DNA of 64,000 nt from Nostoc sp. UHCC 0870 (GTDB lineage: Bacteria > Cyanobacteriota > Cyanobacteriia > Cyanobacteriales > Nostocaceae). Of the stretch, positions 44,433 through 53,387 are shown piece after piece. The notes under the pieces are model-generated. The model was not told the DNA's origin. It did no database searches and was given only the letters and a program-made list of their open reading frames with translations. The DNA lies in NCBI RefSeq assembly GCF_022063185.1, contig NZ_CP091913.1, forward strand, positions 5,867,141-5,931,140, written 5' to 3'. A program made the translations under genes and the position numbers. The first letter of the stretch is position 1. Each line of letters begins with the position of its first letter.

Positions 44433-45203
44433 ATGTTTCAGTTTTTGCAAAAGACAGTTGCTTTGTTGTTGTCAGCAATTTTGCTTGCGGCTTGTGGAAC
44501 AATGCCAATAGCTGAGTCACAGTCTGTCAATACCACAGAAACTACTGCTAAGTCTTCTTTACCTGTAGCTTACCCTGATCGAGAGTTAAGTGCTTCACCC
44601 GCCAAGTTACCGCCGTTACCCTATGATTACACAGCTTTGAGTCAAGCCATTGATGGAGAAACAATGAAACTGCATCATGATGCCCATCATGCTAGCTATG
44701 TCAATAATCTCAATGATGCGCTGAAGAAGTACCCGGATTTACAAAAAAGAAGTGTTGAAGCTTTGCTGAGAGATTTGGACAGTGTACCTGAAGATATTCG
44801 TACAAAAGTCCGAAATAACGGTGGGGGACACTTGAATCACACTATTTTCTGGCAAATCATGAGTCCTGACGGTGGTGGACAACCAACAGGGAAACTAGCC
44901 GAAGAAATTAATCAAACTTTTGGCAGTTTTGATGCTTTTAAAACTCAATTTAACGCAGCTGGTGCTAGTCGTTTTGGTAGTGGTTGGGTTTGGTTAGTGC
45001 GTAACCCCCAAGGCCAACTCCAGATTATGACTACGGCTAATCAGGATAGTCCCATTATGGAAGGGTTATATCCAATTATGGGGAATGATGTTTGGGAACA
45101 CGCCTATTATCTGAGATATCGCAACCGTCGCCCAGAGTATTTGAACAATTGGTGGAATGTCGTGAATTGGGCGGAAATCGACAAACGAGCCGCTATTCGT
45201 TAG
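44433..45203 (+). CDS. sodA: Superoxide dismutase (Mn type) with lipoprotein signal
   Basis: A 256-residue Fe/Mn superoxide dismutase. Metal ligands are visible in MKLHHDAHHASYVNNLN, GGGHLNHTIFWQIM and GNDVWEHAYYLRYRNRR; the GGHxNHxxFW and DVWEHAYY forms fit the Mn-type enzymes of cyanobacteria. The N-terminus (LLLSAILLAACGTMP) has a good lipobox, LAAC, so the protein is probably lipid-anchored in the membrane with the enzyme on the periplasmic or lumenal side, followed by a linker of about 35 residues. The start is supported by GAGGTGA just upstream. It converts superoxide to oxygen and peroxide. Confidence 0.92.
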   Translation: MFQFLQKTVALLLSAILLAACGTMPIAESQSVNTTETTAKSSLPVAYPDRELSASPAKLPPLPYDYTALSQAIDGETMKLHHDAHHASYVNNLNDALKKYPDLQKRSVEALLRDLDSVPEDIRTKVRNNGGGHLNHTIFWQIMSPDGGGQPTGKLAEEINQTFGSFDAFKTQFNAAGASRFGSGWVWLVRNPQGQLQIMTTANQDSPIMEGLYPIMGNDVWEHAYYLRYRNRRPEYLNNWWNVVNWAEIDKRAAIR

Positions 45204-45212
45204 GAAAATAGG

Positions 45213-45270
45213 TGACAGGTTACAGGTGACAGGTTACAGGTTACAGGTTACAGGTTACAGGTTACAGGGA
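45213..45270. repeat. Short tandem repeat (GGTTACA/GGTGACA heptamer)
   Basis: About eight heptamers of the GGTTACA or GGTGACA type directly follow the SOD gene. The complementary form occurs at 51529-51604. Confidence 0.85.
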
Positions 45271-45496
45271 AGGGGAGTATGTTTTCCCCTACTCCCCACT
45301 CCCGAATTTCTTGAAATTATCCCTAAATACATAGAGTTACTAAGTAATTAGAAAAAATTAATATAAATATAATTAACTTTTCCTTGGCAGTCGAGGATTT
45401 TTTGGGAAAATTTGCTAAATCTAAGTGTAAAAGTAGTTATCTTTTCTGCAAAAGAATAGGTAGCGTAAATCTTAATAATTACATAAAGTTAAATTT

Positions 45497-45934
45497 ATGG
45501 AAAAGATAAATTTAGAATCTAATCACAGAATTACCTTACTCCCTCTAATCTTGCTGTGGGTAGCTTACGCTTTTCTAGGATGGTATCTAGCGGCGCATCA
45601 CATTATTTGGTTAGTGGGAGGGTTTGTAGCTACGATCGCCATAGCGGTAGTCCGTAAAAGTATCTCTTGGTTAGAACGTTTAGTTTCCTTGGGTTCTCGA
45701 ACCTTAGTAGTAATTTTAGTCTTAAGTATCTCAATTGCCTTAGTCGCCACTTGGTCTTTATTATTTAGCCTTTTTCTCATCCCTGTAGCTAGCACACTTT
45801 TAGCTGATTTAGAAATGCGGTTTGCAGGTTTCAATAAGGTAGATTCTTTTTGGATTTTAACTGTTTTAGCTACGACTGGTTTAGTAATAGGCGAACTTGT
45901 AGATATTTTACTTCTACCTAGTATTAGATTCTAA
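45497..45934 (+). CDS. Small integral membrane protein of unknown function
   Basis: A 145-residue protein with four predicted membrane segments, at about 15-32, 38-52, 70-98 and 118-137. A charged loop (RKSISWLERLVSLGSR) separates the second from the third. I do not recognise a family. It is likely a real gene, given the clean start and clear membrane topology. Confidence 0.65.
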   Translation: MEKINLESNHRITLLPLILLWVAYAFLGWYLAAHHIIWLVGGFVATIAIAVVRKSISWLERLVSLGSRTLVVILVLSISIALVATWSLLFSLFLIPVASTLLADLEMRFAGFNKVDSFWILTVLATTGLVIGELVDILLLPSIRF

Positions 45935-46360
45935 GGGAAACCTCATAATTAGGAGCAGGCGCACCACCCCCGATGAATCAAAGAAATACATCTTTCCCCT
46001 ATATCCTGTCCCCTGTCCCGGTACTTGTTCAGAGTTGATAAACTAAAAGTTAGTTATTCTAAGTCTGGAATTCTGTCAATCATTCTCTAGGTTGTGATCA
46101 ATCTGATCAGTGACAGAAGTTTTTATTTTGTTTTGCTCACTTTTTAGTCACATTTTTCGCTCAAAATTGAATATATGGGACTGATAAATTACTCTTACCC
46201 ACACCTAATAGATTACTCCTCAGTCCCATTTACTTCCGATTAACCACACTCGAAAAATTTGTAGTAATACCCAGTGATTCACTCAAAAATCACCAGGTTA
46301 TTTCATCAACTCAGTACTTTTCATTTACACTCTTGGACTGCAAATTAGTAAGGAGCTAAT
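45935..46360. other. Intergenic region before the amino acid permease
   Basis: 426 bp. A CCTGTCCCCTGTCCC repeat lies at about 46005-46018. The rest is ordinary AT-rich sequence with AAGGAG close to the start codon at 46361. Confidence 0.5.
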
Positions 46361-47728
46361 GTGAGTAGACCTACGGAAAACATTGCACTGGAGCAGGGAG
46401 AGACTACAAATATGGTAACACCTAGGCTGTTGTTAAGATTACCAGATGCAGTGGCTTTAATTGTAGGGATTGTGATTGGTGCAGGCATTTTTCAAACTCC
46501 GGCATTGGTGGCGAATCAAGCCGGGAATGATCTTGCTGTACTGATGTTGTGGCTAGCTGGTGGCTTGGTCTCTATGATTGGTGCATTGTGCTATGCAGAG
46601 TTGGCAACAACCTATCCTGATGTTGGCGGGGTCTATTTTTATCTCAAGCGTGCATTTGGACGGGCGATCGCCTTTTTATTTGCCTGGGCGCGGCTAACAG
46701 TGATTCAAACTGGTTCTATTACTCTATTAGCCTTTGTTTTTGGTGATTATGCCTCCCAATTGTGGCGAATTGGTTCATTCTCTTCTTCTATCTATGCGGC
46801 AGGAGTAATTACTCTTTTAACAGCCTTAAATATTTTTGGTTTAAGACAGGGTAAATGGACGCAAAACTTACTATCTGTAGCTAAAGTTTTAGGTTTGTTA
46901 CTAGTAGTGATGTTTGGACTGAGTGCCACAAATGATTCTGTTGTGACAGTAGAATCTACCTCATCAGGTAATTGGGGGCTAGCAATGGTGTTTGTGCTGT
47001 TGTCTTATGGCGGTTGGAACGAAGCGGCATACATTTCCGCAGAAATCCAAAATAGACAGCGCAATATGTTGCGATCGCTATTATGGAGTATTGGCATTAT
47101 TACCGCCATTTACTTATTAATCAATTGGGCTTACCTACGCGCATTAGGATTAGCCAACATGGCGCAATCAGAAGCCGTAGCCGCAGATTTAATGCGCTCT
47201 ATTTTCGGCGAACCAGGAGCTTGGTTTATTAGCTTTTTAATTGCAATTTCCACCTTGGGAGCAATCAACGCCACAATTTTCACGGGAGCGCGGACTAATT
47301 ACGCTCTCGGTAAAGATTTTTCACTGTTTGGTTTTATGGGAAATTGGCAACAACTCTCCAGCACTCCCGGTTCTGCGCTGCTGGTACAGGCGGCGATCGC
47401 TTTGGGGCTGGTTGTATTAGGCACATTCACCCGTAAAGGGTTTGAAACGATGGTGGATTACACCGCGCCTGTATTTTGGTTCTTTTTCTTGCTTTCTGGC
47501 ATATCTCTGATTGTGTTGCGAAACCAAGAACCACACATCACGCGCCCATTCCGTGTGCCATTTTATCCGGTCACACCGATACTTTTTTGTCTTGTCTGTG
47601 GTTACTTGCTTTACTCCAGCTTGGTTTACACAAATATAGGCGCAGTTGCTGGTGTTTTGGTAGTAGCAGCAGGTATTCCGTTTTTGATTTGGAATCGCTA
47701 CCACCAATCAGTGAACAGTCAACAGTGA
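46361..47728 (+). CDS. APC-superfamily amino acid permease
   Basis: A 455-residue transporter with about 12 membrane segments. The first helix shows the APC motif VALIVGIVIGAGIFQTPALVA, the unwound Gly-rich substrate site, and LAGGLVSMIGALCYAELATTYPDVGGVYFYLKRAFG follows. Similarity is to LAT-like and related amino acid exchangers; the substrate is unknown. The GTG start at 46361 is well supported by AAGGAG 7 nt before it. The lipoprotein methyltransferase gene follows by 29 bp with only short repeats between, so they are probably co-transcribed. Confidence 0.87.
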   Translation: MSRPTENIALEQGETTNMVTPRLLLRLPDAVALIVGIVIGAGIFQTPALVANQAGNDLAVLMLWLAGGLVSMIGALCYAELATTYPDVGGVYFYLKRAFGRAIAFLFAWARLTVIQTGSITLLAFVFGDYASQLWRIGSFSSSIYAAGVITLLTALNIFGLRQGKWTQNLLSVAKVLGLLLVVMFGLSATNDSVVTVESTSSGNWGLAMVFVLLSYGGWNEAAYISAEIQNRQRNMLRSLLWSIGIITAIYLLINWAYLRALGLANMAQSEAVAADLMRSIFGEPGAWFISFLIAISTLGAINATIFTGARTNYALGKDFSLFGFMGNWQQLSSTPGSALLVQAAIALGLVVLGTFTRKGFETMVDYTAPVFWFFFLLSGISLIVLRNQEPHITRPFRVPFYPVTPILFCLVCGYLLYSSLVYTNIGAVAGVLVVAAGIPFLIWNRYHQSVNSQQ

Positions 47729-47757
47729 ACAGTCAACAGTTTAAATGGAGGTTATTG

Positions 47758-48402
47758 ATGAAGTTACAAAAAATGCTACTTATCCTAGTTACAGGGGTTA
47801 GTATTGCCAATTTGGGTCTTGTTGGATGCACACAACCACAGAACTTAGAATCAGAAGCACAGTCTTCTGCACCTACATTAACAGGTCAGACTGAAACATT
47901 AGCTCCCACACAACCCCAAGAACGCCCTGCGGATGTTCCTTATGTGCCAACACCACAACCTGTAGTAGACGCAATGTTAAAAGTAGCACAAGTAAATAAA
48001 GATGATATGCTTTATGACTTGGGGAGTGGTGACGGTAGAATTGTGAATACAGCTGCTCAAAAGTACGGCACAAGAGGTATTGGCATAGATATTAATCCAG
48101 AACGTATCCAAGAAGCTAATACCAATGCCCAGCAAGCTGGAGTTACTGATCGGGTAAAGTTTATTCAGCAAGACCTATTTAACACTGATTTGAGTGAGGC
48201 TACCGTAGTAACCCTGTACCTCTTACCTGAAATCAATCTTAAACTACGTCCTAAGCTATTTAAAGAACTCAAACCCGGTACTAGGGTGGTATCCCACGCT
48301 TTTGATATGGGTGACTGGAAGCCTGAAAAGACACTGCAAGTAGATGGCAAAACTATTTACTATTGGGTGATTCCAGCACAAATTCCGGCTAATTTGCGCT
48401 AA
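47758..48402 (+). CDS. Lipoprotein with SAM-dependent methyltransferase domain
   Basis: A 214-residue protein. The N-terminus is a lipoprotein signal (MLLILVTGVSIANLGLVGC), followed by a linker of about 40 residues. A class I methyltransferase fold covers about 65-210, with motif I YDLGSGDGRIVNTAAQKYG, motif II GIGIDINPERI and KFIQQDLFNTDLSEATVVTLYLLPE. This DLGSGDGR...LLP pattern is shared with small methyltransferases of unknown substrate. GGAGG lies 7 nt before the ATG, which fixes the start; the frame is open further upstream only by chance. A methyltransferase predicted to lie outside the cytoplasm is unusual because SAM is cytoplasmic. Confidence 0.82.
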   Translation: MKLQKMLLILVTGVSIANLGLVGCTQPQNLESEAQSSAPTLTGQTETLAPTQPQERPADVPYVPTPQPVVDAMLKVAQVNKDDMLYDLGSGDGRIVNTAAQKYGTRGIGIDINPERIQEANTNAQQAGVTDRVKFIQQDLFNTDLSEATVVTLYLLPEINLKLRPKLFKELKPGTRVVSHAFDMGDWKPEKTLQVDGKTIYYWVIPAQIPANLR

Positions 48403-49197
48403 TCAAGAGTGGGGAGCAAAAACTTTCACCAAAAAATAAAGGACAAGAATTATACTCTTGTCCTTGATGATCAAAATAGCAAATGGTGTGTCGAATACGT
48501 AAAATGCGCCTGATGAAATAAAAATTGCGTGGTCGTGTTTTCATAAAATGGTCAGCGACCAATGCCGATGAATTAACCCCGGCAGTTTGCTCTCCAGAAG
48601 GAAAAGCCGTTACATCAATTGACACTCTCCGACCTAAAGGTGCGGAGATTCTTAAGAGATTACGCTCTTAATATCCTGATTTCTCAGGTTCCCAGGCTCA
48701 ACACGTTCGCCCTTTAGGGCGTGCTGATATCTCCTCAAGGTTTTTCGGGCGTAGACTTTCCCCCAGTCCGGGGGTAGGTTTTTAAATCTTGTACTGATTA
48801 GAACATTTTAACATGGCTGAGTCCTAAAGGACTCAATTAGCCTTCTCCCAAGGGGAGACGCCAAGGGCGAACATCCCTTGACTAAAGTACGGAATACGCA
48901 ACTACGTTGCTGTTCCTCAAGGTTTTTCGGCATATTTTCTATAATTGAGAATATTCTGCTTACAACCCCGGTTTATTAGAGAAAGCGGGGTTATCAATAG
49001 CATAGATATTAGCGATCGCCTTCTTTTGTCACAACTGCTGGACTGATGGCGATCGTTGTCCCCTGGGATAGTGTCAACCCTGGATCTCTGATTCCCTACC
49101 ATCCGCCTGATAACTGATAACTGATTTCCCCTTCCCTCAGATAGATAAAAATTTGTATTCTAAAGTTAATAGGTCTTAATAGTTCTTAGAGAAACTG
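48403..49197. other. Hairpin-rich non-coding region, possible mobile-element remnant
   Basis: 795 bp with no complete gene. On + a 49-codon frame (about 48512-48671) ends EGKAVTSIDTLRPKGAEILK then RLRS and stop; its origin is unclear. Then come many short hairpins (GCCCTTTAGGGC, CCCCCAGTCCGGGGG, GAGTCCTAAAGGACTC, CTCCCAAGGGGAG) between two direct copies of TCCTCAAGGTTTTTCGG at 48732-48748 and 48914-48930. The look is that of an IS200/IS605-type end or a structured RNA, but I cannot prove either. Confidence 0.45.
48430..48465 (-). terminator. Hairpin terminator reading leftward
   Basis: AAGGACAAGA at 48439-48448 pairs perfectly with TCTTGTCCTT at 48456-48465. A T-rich run (TTTATTTTTTGG) follows only on the - strand. 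This suggests a - strand transcript from the hairpin-rich region, or protection of the methyltransferase mRNA 3' end. Confidence 0.6.
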
Positions 49198-51462
49198 GTG
49201 CAAGAAGATTTTAGATTAATTGTTGATTTAGTATCTGTTTTGGCCGTTGCGGCCTGTGGCGGATTATTAGCATCTATGCTAAAACAACCTGTGCTACTGG
49301 GGTATCTCATCGGCGGGATGGTTGTGGGGCCGGCTGGATTGGGGCTGATTAAAGAAGTTGTGCAAGTGGAAACCCTGGCGCAGTTTGGGGTCGCCTTCTT
49401 ATTATTTGCCTTGGGCGTGGAGTTTTCCTTTGCGGAACTCAAAAAAGTGAAAGCGATCGCCCTTGGTGGTGGTGGGCTACAAATCGCCTTGACAATTTTG
49501 GTTACGGTGTTGGTGTGTGGGGTAACGGGAGCATGGGGAACTTTACCCGCCAAGGGTGTGTTCTTAGGTTCAATCCTCTCTCTATCTTCTACAGCCGTTG
49601 TGCTTAAATGCTTAATGGAGCGCAACGAAACCGAAACACCCCACGGTCAGGTAATGCTGGGGATTTTGGTAGTTCAGGATTTAGCCCTGGGTTTGATGTT
49701 GGCGGTGTTACCTGCGCTGAATGAACCGGGGGAAGTCCTTGGTATCGCTGTGATCACAGCCTTGGTGCGAATTGGTTTATTTGCGGCTGGGGCGGTGGTG
49801 GCGGGAATTTGGCTCATCCCGCCTTTATTGAGACTGTTAGCCCGTACTGAAAGCCGAGAACTATTTCTATTAGGGGTAGTGGCGTTGTGTTTGGGAATTG
49901 CTCTGCTGACAGAATATTTAGGACTCTCCATTGAGATGGGGGCGTTTGTCGCTGGGTTAATGATTTCTGAAGTGGAGTACGCCGACCAAACCCTAACCTA
50001 TGTAGAACCACTGCGAGATATTTTTGCTAGTTTGTTCTTCGCCGCCATTGGAATGTTAATCGATCCGGTGTTTTTGTGGAACAACTTAGAATTAATTTTA
50101 GGGTTAGTGGCTTTAGTGTTTGTCGGGAAGTTCTTGATTATCACCCCCTTAGTTAAACTGTTCCGCTACCCATTGAAAACAGCCTTAATTGTGGGGTTAG
50201 GACTGGCGCAAATTGGAGAATTTTCCTTTGTGTTAGCTAGTGAAGGACAAGCCTTGGGGTTGGTGTCTCGGCCGATATATTCACTCATTTTAGGAACTAC
50301 CGCCGTTACACTGATGCTCACTCCCTTTGTGCTGCGGTTAGTCCCATTCTTATTTAACTTCATGGAATCAATGCCTTGGCTAAAACCTTATTTAGATGAA
50401 AGTCAAGCCAAAGATGTCTCAGAAGAACTACCTTTTAAAGACCATATAGTAGTGTGTGGCTATGGGCGAGTAGGGAGAAATTTAGTCAAGCTATTACAGC
50501 AACATAACCTACCTATAGTAGTGATTGACCAATCTGAAAGCAGAATTCAGCAGTTACGGGAGGCGAAAATACCTTACGTCTACGGTAATAGTGTGAGTTT
50601 ACACGTTTTAGAGACGGCTGGGGTAAATCATGCCAAAGGAATGGCGATCGCACTTCCTGACCCCATGAGTATCCGTCTTTGTCTCAAACGCGCTTTAGAA
50701 TTGTGTCCCGAATTAGATTTAGTTGTTCGGGCTACCCAAGATAAAAATATTGAGTTGCTGTATCAATTGGGGGCGAGGGAAGTAGTCCAACCAGAATTTG
50801 AAGCTAGTATCGAAATGGCAACTTATCTATTAACTGGCTTAGGCTTGACCCCTGGTGTATTACAGCAAGAAATGCAGCAAATTCGCAGCGATCACTACTT
50901 AGATTTTCGCCCAGAACGCACTGCTGATGAAGTTTCCCGCCATTTAAAACAAATAACTCAAGATTTAAATCGGCGTTGGTATCCTCTCCCCTCAGACTCA
51001 CCCTTAATTGGTATGAGTTTAGAAGAAGCGGATATGCGCTACTTAACAGGCGTGAGTTTAATGGCAATTCGTCGCGCCAACGGCGAAGAAATGGATTATC
51101 CCAATCAACAAACTAAATTAGAGACAGGCGATCGCCTGTTAGTTGTGGGAGCATCAGAAGAACTAGCAGCTTTAGCCGAATTAGCCCAAGGTAAAATAGC
51201 TGTTCCAGGAGAAAACACCGCCTGTCAATGGATTCAAGTTGATGATCATGCCCCAATTTTGGGTAAAACGATCGCAGACTTAACTTTACATTCCGAATCT
51301 GGGGTGCAAATCCAAGCCATACGCCGGGATGGTAAGTTTATCCGTTGTCCTGATAGCAGCATGGATTTGCGAACTAGCGACCAAGTGCTGCTGTGCGGTA
51401 GCTTGAATGCTTTAAATCAAATGCAACAACTATTTATTTATGTTAGGGGTGTAGGGGTGTAG
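49198..51462 (+). CDS. KefB-like K+/H+ antiporter with RCK (TrkA-N/TrkA-C) domains
   Basis: A 754-residue CPA2 antiporter. The membrane part covers about 1-385; the paired residues in LGILVVQDLALGLML are Gln-Asp, the form seen in K+/H+ exchangers rather than the Asp-Asp of the gene at 166. Then come a TrkA-N domain (about 415-535; HIVVCGYGRVGRNLVKLLQQ, NAD binding) and two TrkA-C-like regions (about 570-660 and 670-745). It probably exports K+ under ligand control. The start is a GTG at 49198. The last codons (YVRGVGV) are written by the tandem repeat that begins at 51444. Confidence 0.9.
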   Translation: MQEDFRLIVDLVSVLAVAACGGLLASMLKQPVLLGYLIGGMVVGPAGLGLIKEVVQVETLAQFGVAFLLFALGVEFSFAELKKVKAIALGGGGLQIALTILVTVLVCGVTGAWGTLPAKGVFLGSILSLSSTAVVLKCLMERNETETPHGQVMLGILVVQDLALGLMLAVLPALNEPGEVLGIAVITALVRIGLFAAGAVVAGIWLIPPLLRLLARTESRELFLLGVVALCLGIALLTEYLGLSIEMGAFVAGLMISEVEYADQTLTYVEPLRDIFASLFFAAIGMLIDPVFLWNNLELILGLVALVFVGKFLIITPLVKLFRYPLKTALIVGLGLAQIGEFSFVLASEGQALGLVSRPIYSLILGTTAVTLMLTPFVLRLVPFLFNFMESMPWLKPYLDESQAKDVSEELPFKDHIVVCGYGRVGRNLVKLLQQHNLPIVVIDQSESRIQQLREAKIPYVYGNSVSLHVLETAGVNHAKGMAIALPDPMSIRLCLKRALELCPELDLVVRATQDKNIELLYQLGAREVVQPEFEASIEMATYLLTGLGLTPGVLQQEMQQIRSDHYLDFRPERTADEVSRHLKQITQDLNRRWYPLPSDSPLIGMSLEEADMRYLTGVSLMAIRRANGEEMDYPNQQTKLETGDRLLVVGASEELAALAELAQGKIAVPGENTACQWIQVDDHAPILGKTIADLTLHSESGVQIQAIRRDGKFIRCPDSSMDLRTSDQVLLCGSLNALNQMQQLFIYVRGVGV

Positions 51463-51508
51463 GGGGGTGTAGGGGTGTAGGGGTGTGGGGGTGTAGGGGT
51501 GTAGGGGA
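51444..51508. repeat. Short tandem repeat (GGGGTGTA octamer) overlapping a gene end
   Basis: About eight copies of GGGGTGTA with small variations. The first copies encode the last residues and the TAG stop codon of the upstream antiporter. Confidence 0.9.
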
Positions 51509-51528
51509 GGGGTTTTGAATAACTTTCT

Positions 51529-51604
51529 CTGTCACCTGTCACCTGTCACCTGTCACCTGTTACCTATCACCTGTCACCTGTCACCTGTCACCTGTCACCT
51601 GTCT
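51529..51604. repeat. Short tandem repeat (CACCTGT heptamer) overlapping hfq
   Basis: About ten CACCTGT heptamers. On the - strand the first units encode the final Thr-Gly-Asp-Arg of Hfq and its TGA stop. Confidence 0.9.
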
Positions 51605-51809
51605 TCAAGTAAGCGATCGCTAATTTCCAAATAGTGATTTGCTGACTATTCTCATCCATAATACAAATACAGTTGGGGTCTTGCCATAAGATTCTACCCG
51701 TGAGTAAATCCCCTGTAACCAGCTTAAATTCTACTTTTCCGGTTTGTTTAATCAGGGTTTGGACTTGGCGAATGCTAGGCAGTGAAGTGTCAAAATCAGT
51801 GATAGTCAT
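51588..51809 (-). CDS. hfq: RNA-binding protein Hfq (cyanobacterial type)
   Basis: A 73-residue Sm-like protein. It matches cyanobacterial Hfq, which is short and diverged: LPSIRQVQTLIKQTGKVEFK, then LVTGDLLTGRILWQDPNCICIM (Sm1), and QQITIWKLAIAYLK (Sm2). The K/YKHA motif of enterobacterial Hfq is replaced, as is normal in this phylum. In cyanobacteria Hfq interacts with the type IV pilus machinery as well as acting in regulation. It is head-to-head with dapF, an arrangement I recall from Anabaena. The last residues derive from a tandem repeat. Confidence 0.9.
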   Translation of the reverse strand: MTITDFDTSLPSIRQVQTLIKQTGKVEFKLVTGDLLTGRILWQDPNCICIMDENSQQITIWKLAIAYLKTGDR

Positions 51810-51931
51810 TTTTGGTAATGATGGAATAATTGAGGGACTGGGGATTAGGGACTAGGGACTGGGGAAGAGTTTTCCCAATACCCAGTACCCAATCCCCAAT
51901 ACCTAATCATTGATAATTCATCATCAGGAAA

Positions 51932-52771
51932 ATGGCAATCGAATTTACTAAGTATCACGGTTTAGGCAACGACTTTATTTTGATTGATAATCGCTCGTCA
52001 AGCTCGCCTGTGCTGACTCCTGAGCAAGCTGTTAAATTATGCGATCGCCATTTTGGTATCGGTGCTGATGGTGTGATTTTTGCCTTACCTGGGAAAAACG
52101 GCACTGATTACACTATGCGGATTTTTAACTCCGATGGCTCAGAACCAGAAATGTGTGGTAATGGGATTCGCTGTTTGGCAGGGTTTCTGGCAGACTTAGA
52201 AGGCATATCCCGCAATCAAGATACCTATCGCATTCAAACCTTAGCTGGTGTGATTTCACCCCAACTCATGCCCGATGGTGAAGTCAGGGTAGACATGGGT
52301 GTACCGCGATTGCTGGCTAGTGAAATACCTACTACCTTGGGTGCGGCTGATGCTAAAGTCATTAACCAACCTCTAGAAGTAGAGGGGCAAACTTGGGATG
52401 TCACCTGTGTGAGTATGGGTAATCCTCACTGTATTACCTTTGTGGAAGATGTGGCTACGATTCCCTTGGAAAGTATCGGCCCTAAATTTGAACATCACCC
52501 CGCATTTCCCCAACGCACGAATACTGAATTTATCGAAGTTGTCAGTCGTGATTACTTAAAAATGCGTGTCTGGGAAAGGGGCGCAGGAATTACCTTGGCT
52601 TGTGGGACTGGGGCTTGTGCTTCCTTAGTGGCTGGTGTCTTGACCGAGAAGTGCGATCGCGTCGCTATTGTAGAATTACCTGGTGGTTCTCTGCAAATTG
52701 AATGGTCAGAACTAGACCAACGGATTTACATGACAGGCCCGGCTGAGAGGGTTTTCACTGGTAAGGTATAA
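51932..52771 (+). CDS. dapF: Diaminopimelate epimerase
   Basis: A 279-residue enzyme. Both catalytic Cys are present: PEMCGNGIRC (about residue 73) and LACGTGACAS (about residue 220). The N-terminal YHGLGNDFILIDNR is typical. It converts LL- to meso-diaminopimelate for lysine and peptidoglycan synthesis in the cytoplasm. AGGA lies just before the ATG. The gene is divergent from hfq with 122 bp between, part of which is a GGGGACT-type repeat. Confidence 0.95.
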   Translation: MAIEFTKYHGLGNDFILIDNRSSSSPVLTPEQAVKLCDRHFGIGADGVIFALPGKNGTDYTMRIFNSDGSEPEMCGNGIRCLAGFLADLEGISRNQDTYRIQTLAGVISPQLMPDGEVRVDMGVPRLLASEIPTTLGAADAKVINQPLEVEGQTWDVTCVSMGNPHCITFVEDVATIPLESIGPKFEHHPAFPQRTNTEFIEVVSRDYLKMRVWERGAGITLACGTGACASLVAGVLTEKCDRVAIVELPGGSLQIEWSELDQRIYMTGPAERVFTGKV

Positions 52772-52880
52772 ACAAACTTACCGTTGCAAGACATATAGCA
52801 AGTTTCAATTGAGTGGAGTACATATCCTTGTAGGGGTGTAAAGGCGCAAGGCTTTGCGCCTCTATCCATGTACTACCCTT

Positions 52881-53100
52881 CTTGTGAGAATCCCCCAAAT
52901 AACCCTGTTTTGTCAATCTGGGAGAAGCCAATCTCTGAAAGCGTTTCGGAGCTTTACTTTTCAACTTTTGGCTATAAATTTTAGTTTCTGTTAGAAAATA
53001 AAGGCTCAAAGCTTTATTAAATAAAACTTTCAGAGTTTAGCTTCGATTATTCCTTTCCGAAAGTGATAAAACAGGGATAAGTTTGGGGGATTCTCACAAG
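52881..53100. mobile_element. MITE with about 34-bp terminal inverted repeats
   Basis: A 220-bp element. The left end CTTGTGAGAATCCCCCAAA (52881) matches the reverse complement of the right end (TTTGGGGGATTCTCACAAG, ending 53100) perfectly for 19 bp. The match continues through an ACCCTGTTTTGTC / TCCCTGTTTTATC segment with a 2-bp offset. No coding capacity and no clear target duplication. Confidence 0.85.
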
Positions 53101-53387
53101 CAAATTACAATGATATTACTCATAAAAGTATGTGATTTAGAACACTTACATTAAAAAAAAATTGAGTATATTATCTTTTTAATCAGTTACTTGTACAGCA
53201 AAAATATATCTAAAAACCTACTAACTGATATCTTGCACTATTCTCAATCACCTGAAGGTGGGCAATACCAACGACTTAAAAATCGGGGTTTCATGCCACT
53301 AAAACCATCGCCCACCCTACACAAATTGGCATTAAATAACTGGTGCAAGACAAAAGATCCCTAAATTTTTCACCTACAAAAAACACT

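Noticed and set aside
47476..47757. Upstream extension of the methyltransferase frame
   Set aside because: It overlaps the permease gene in another frame; the lipoprotein signal and GGAGG place the start at 47758.
49176..50363. Several antisense frames of 65-149 codons inside the KefB-like gene
   Set aside because: Shadows of a well-supported antiporter gene on +.
52755..53009. 84-codon open frame on -
   Set aside because: It overlaps the dapF end and runs into one end of the MITE; not a conserved protein.
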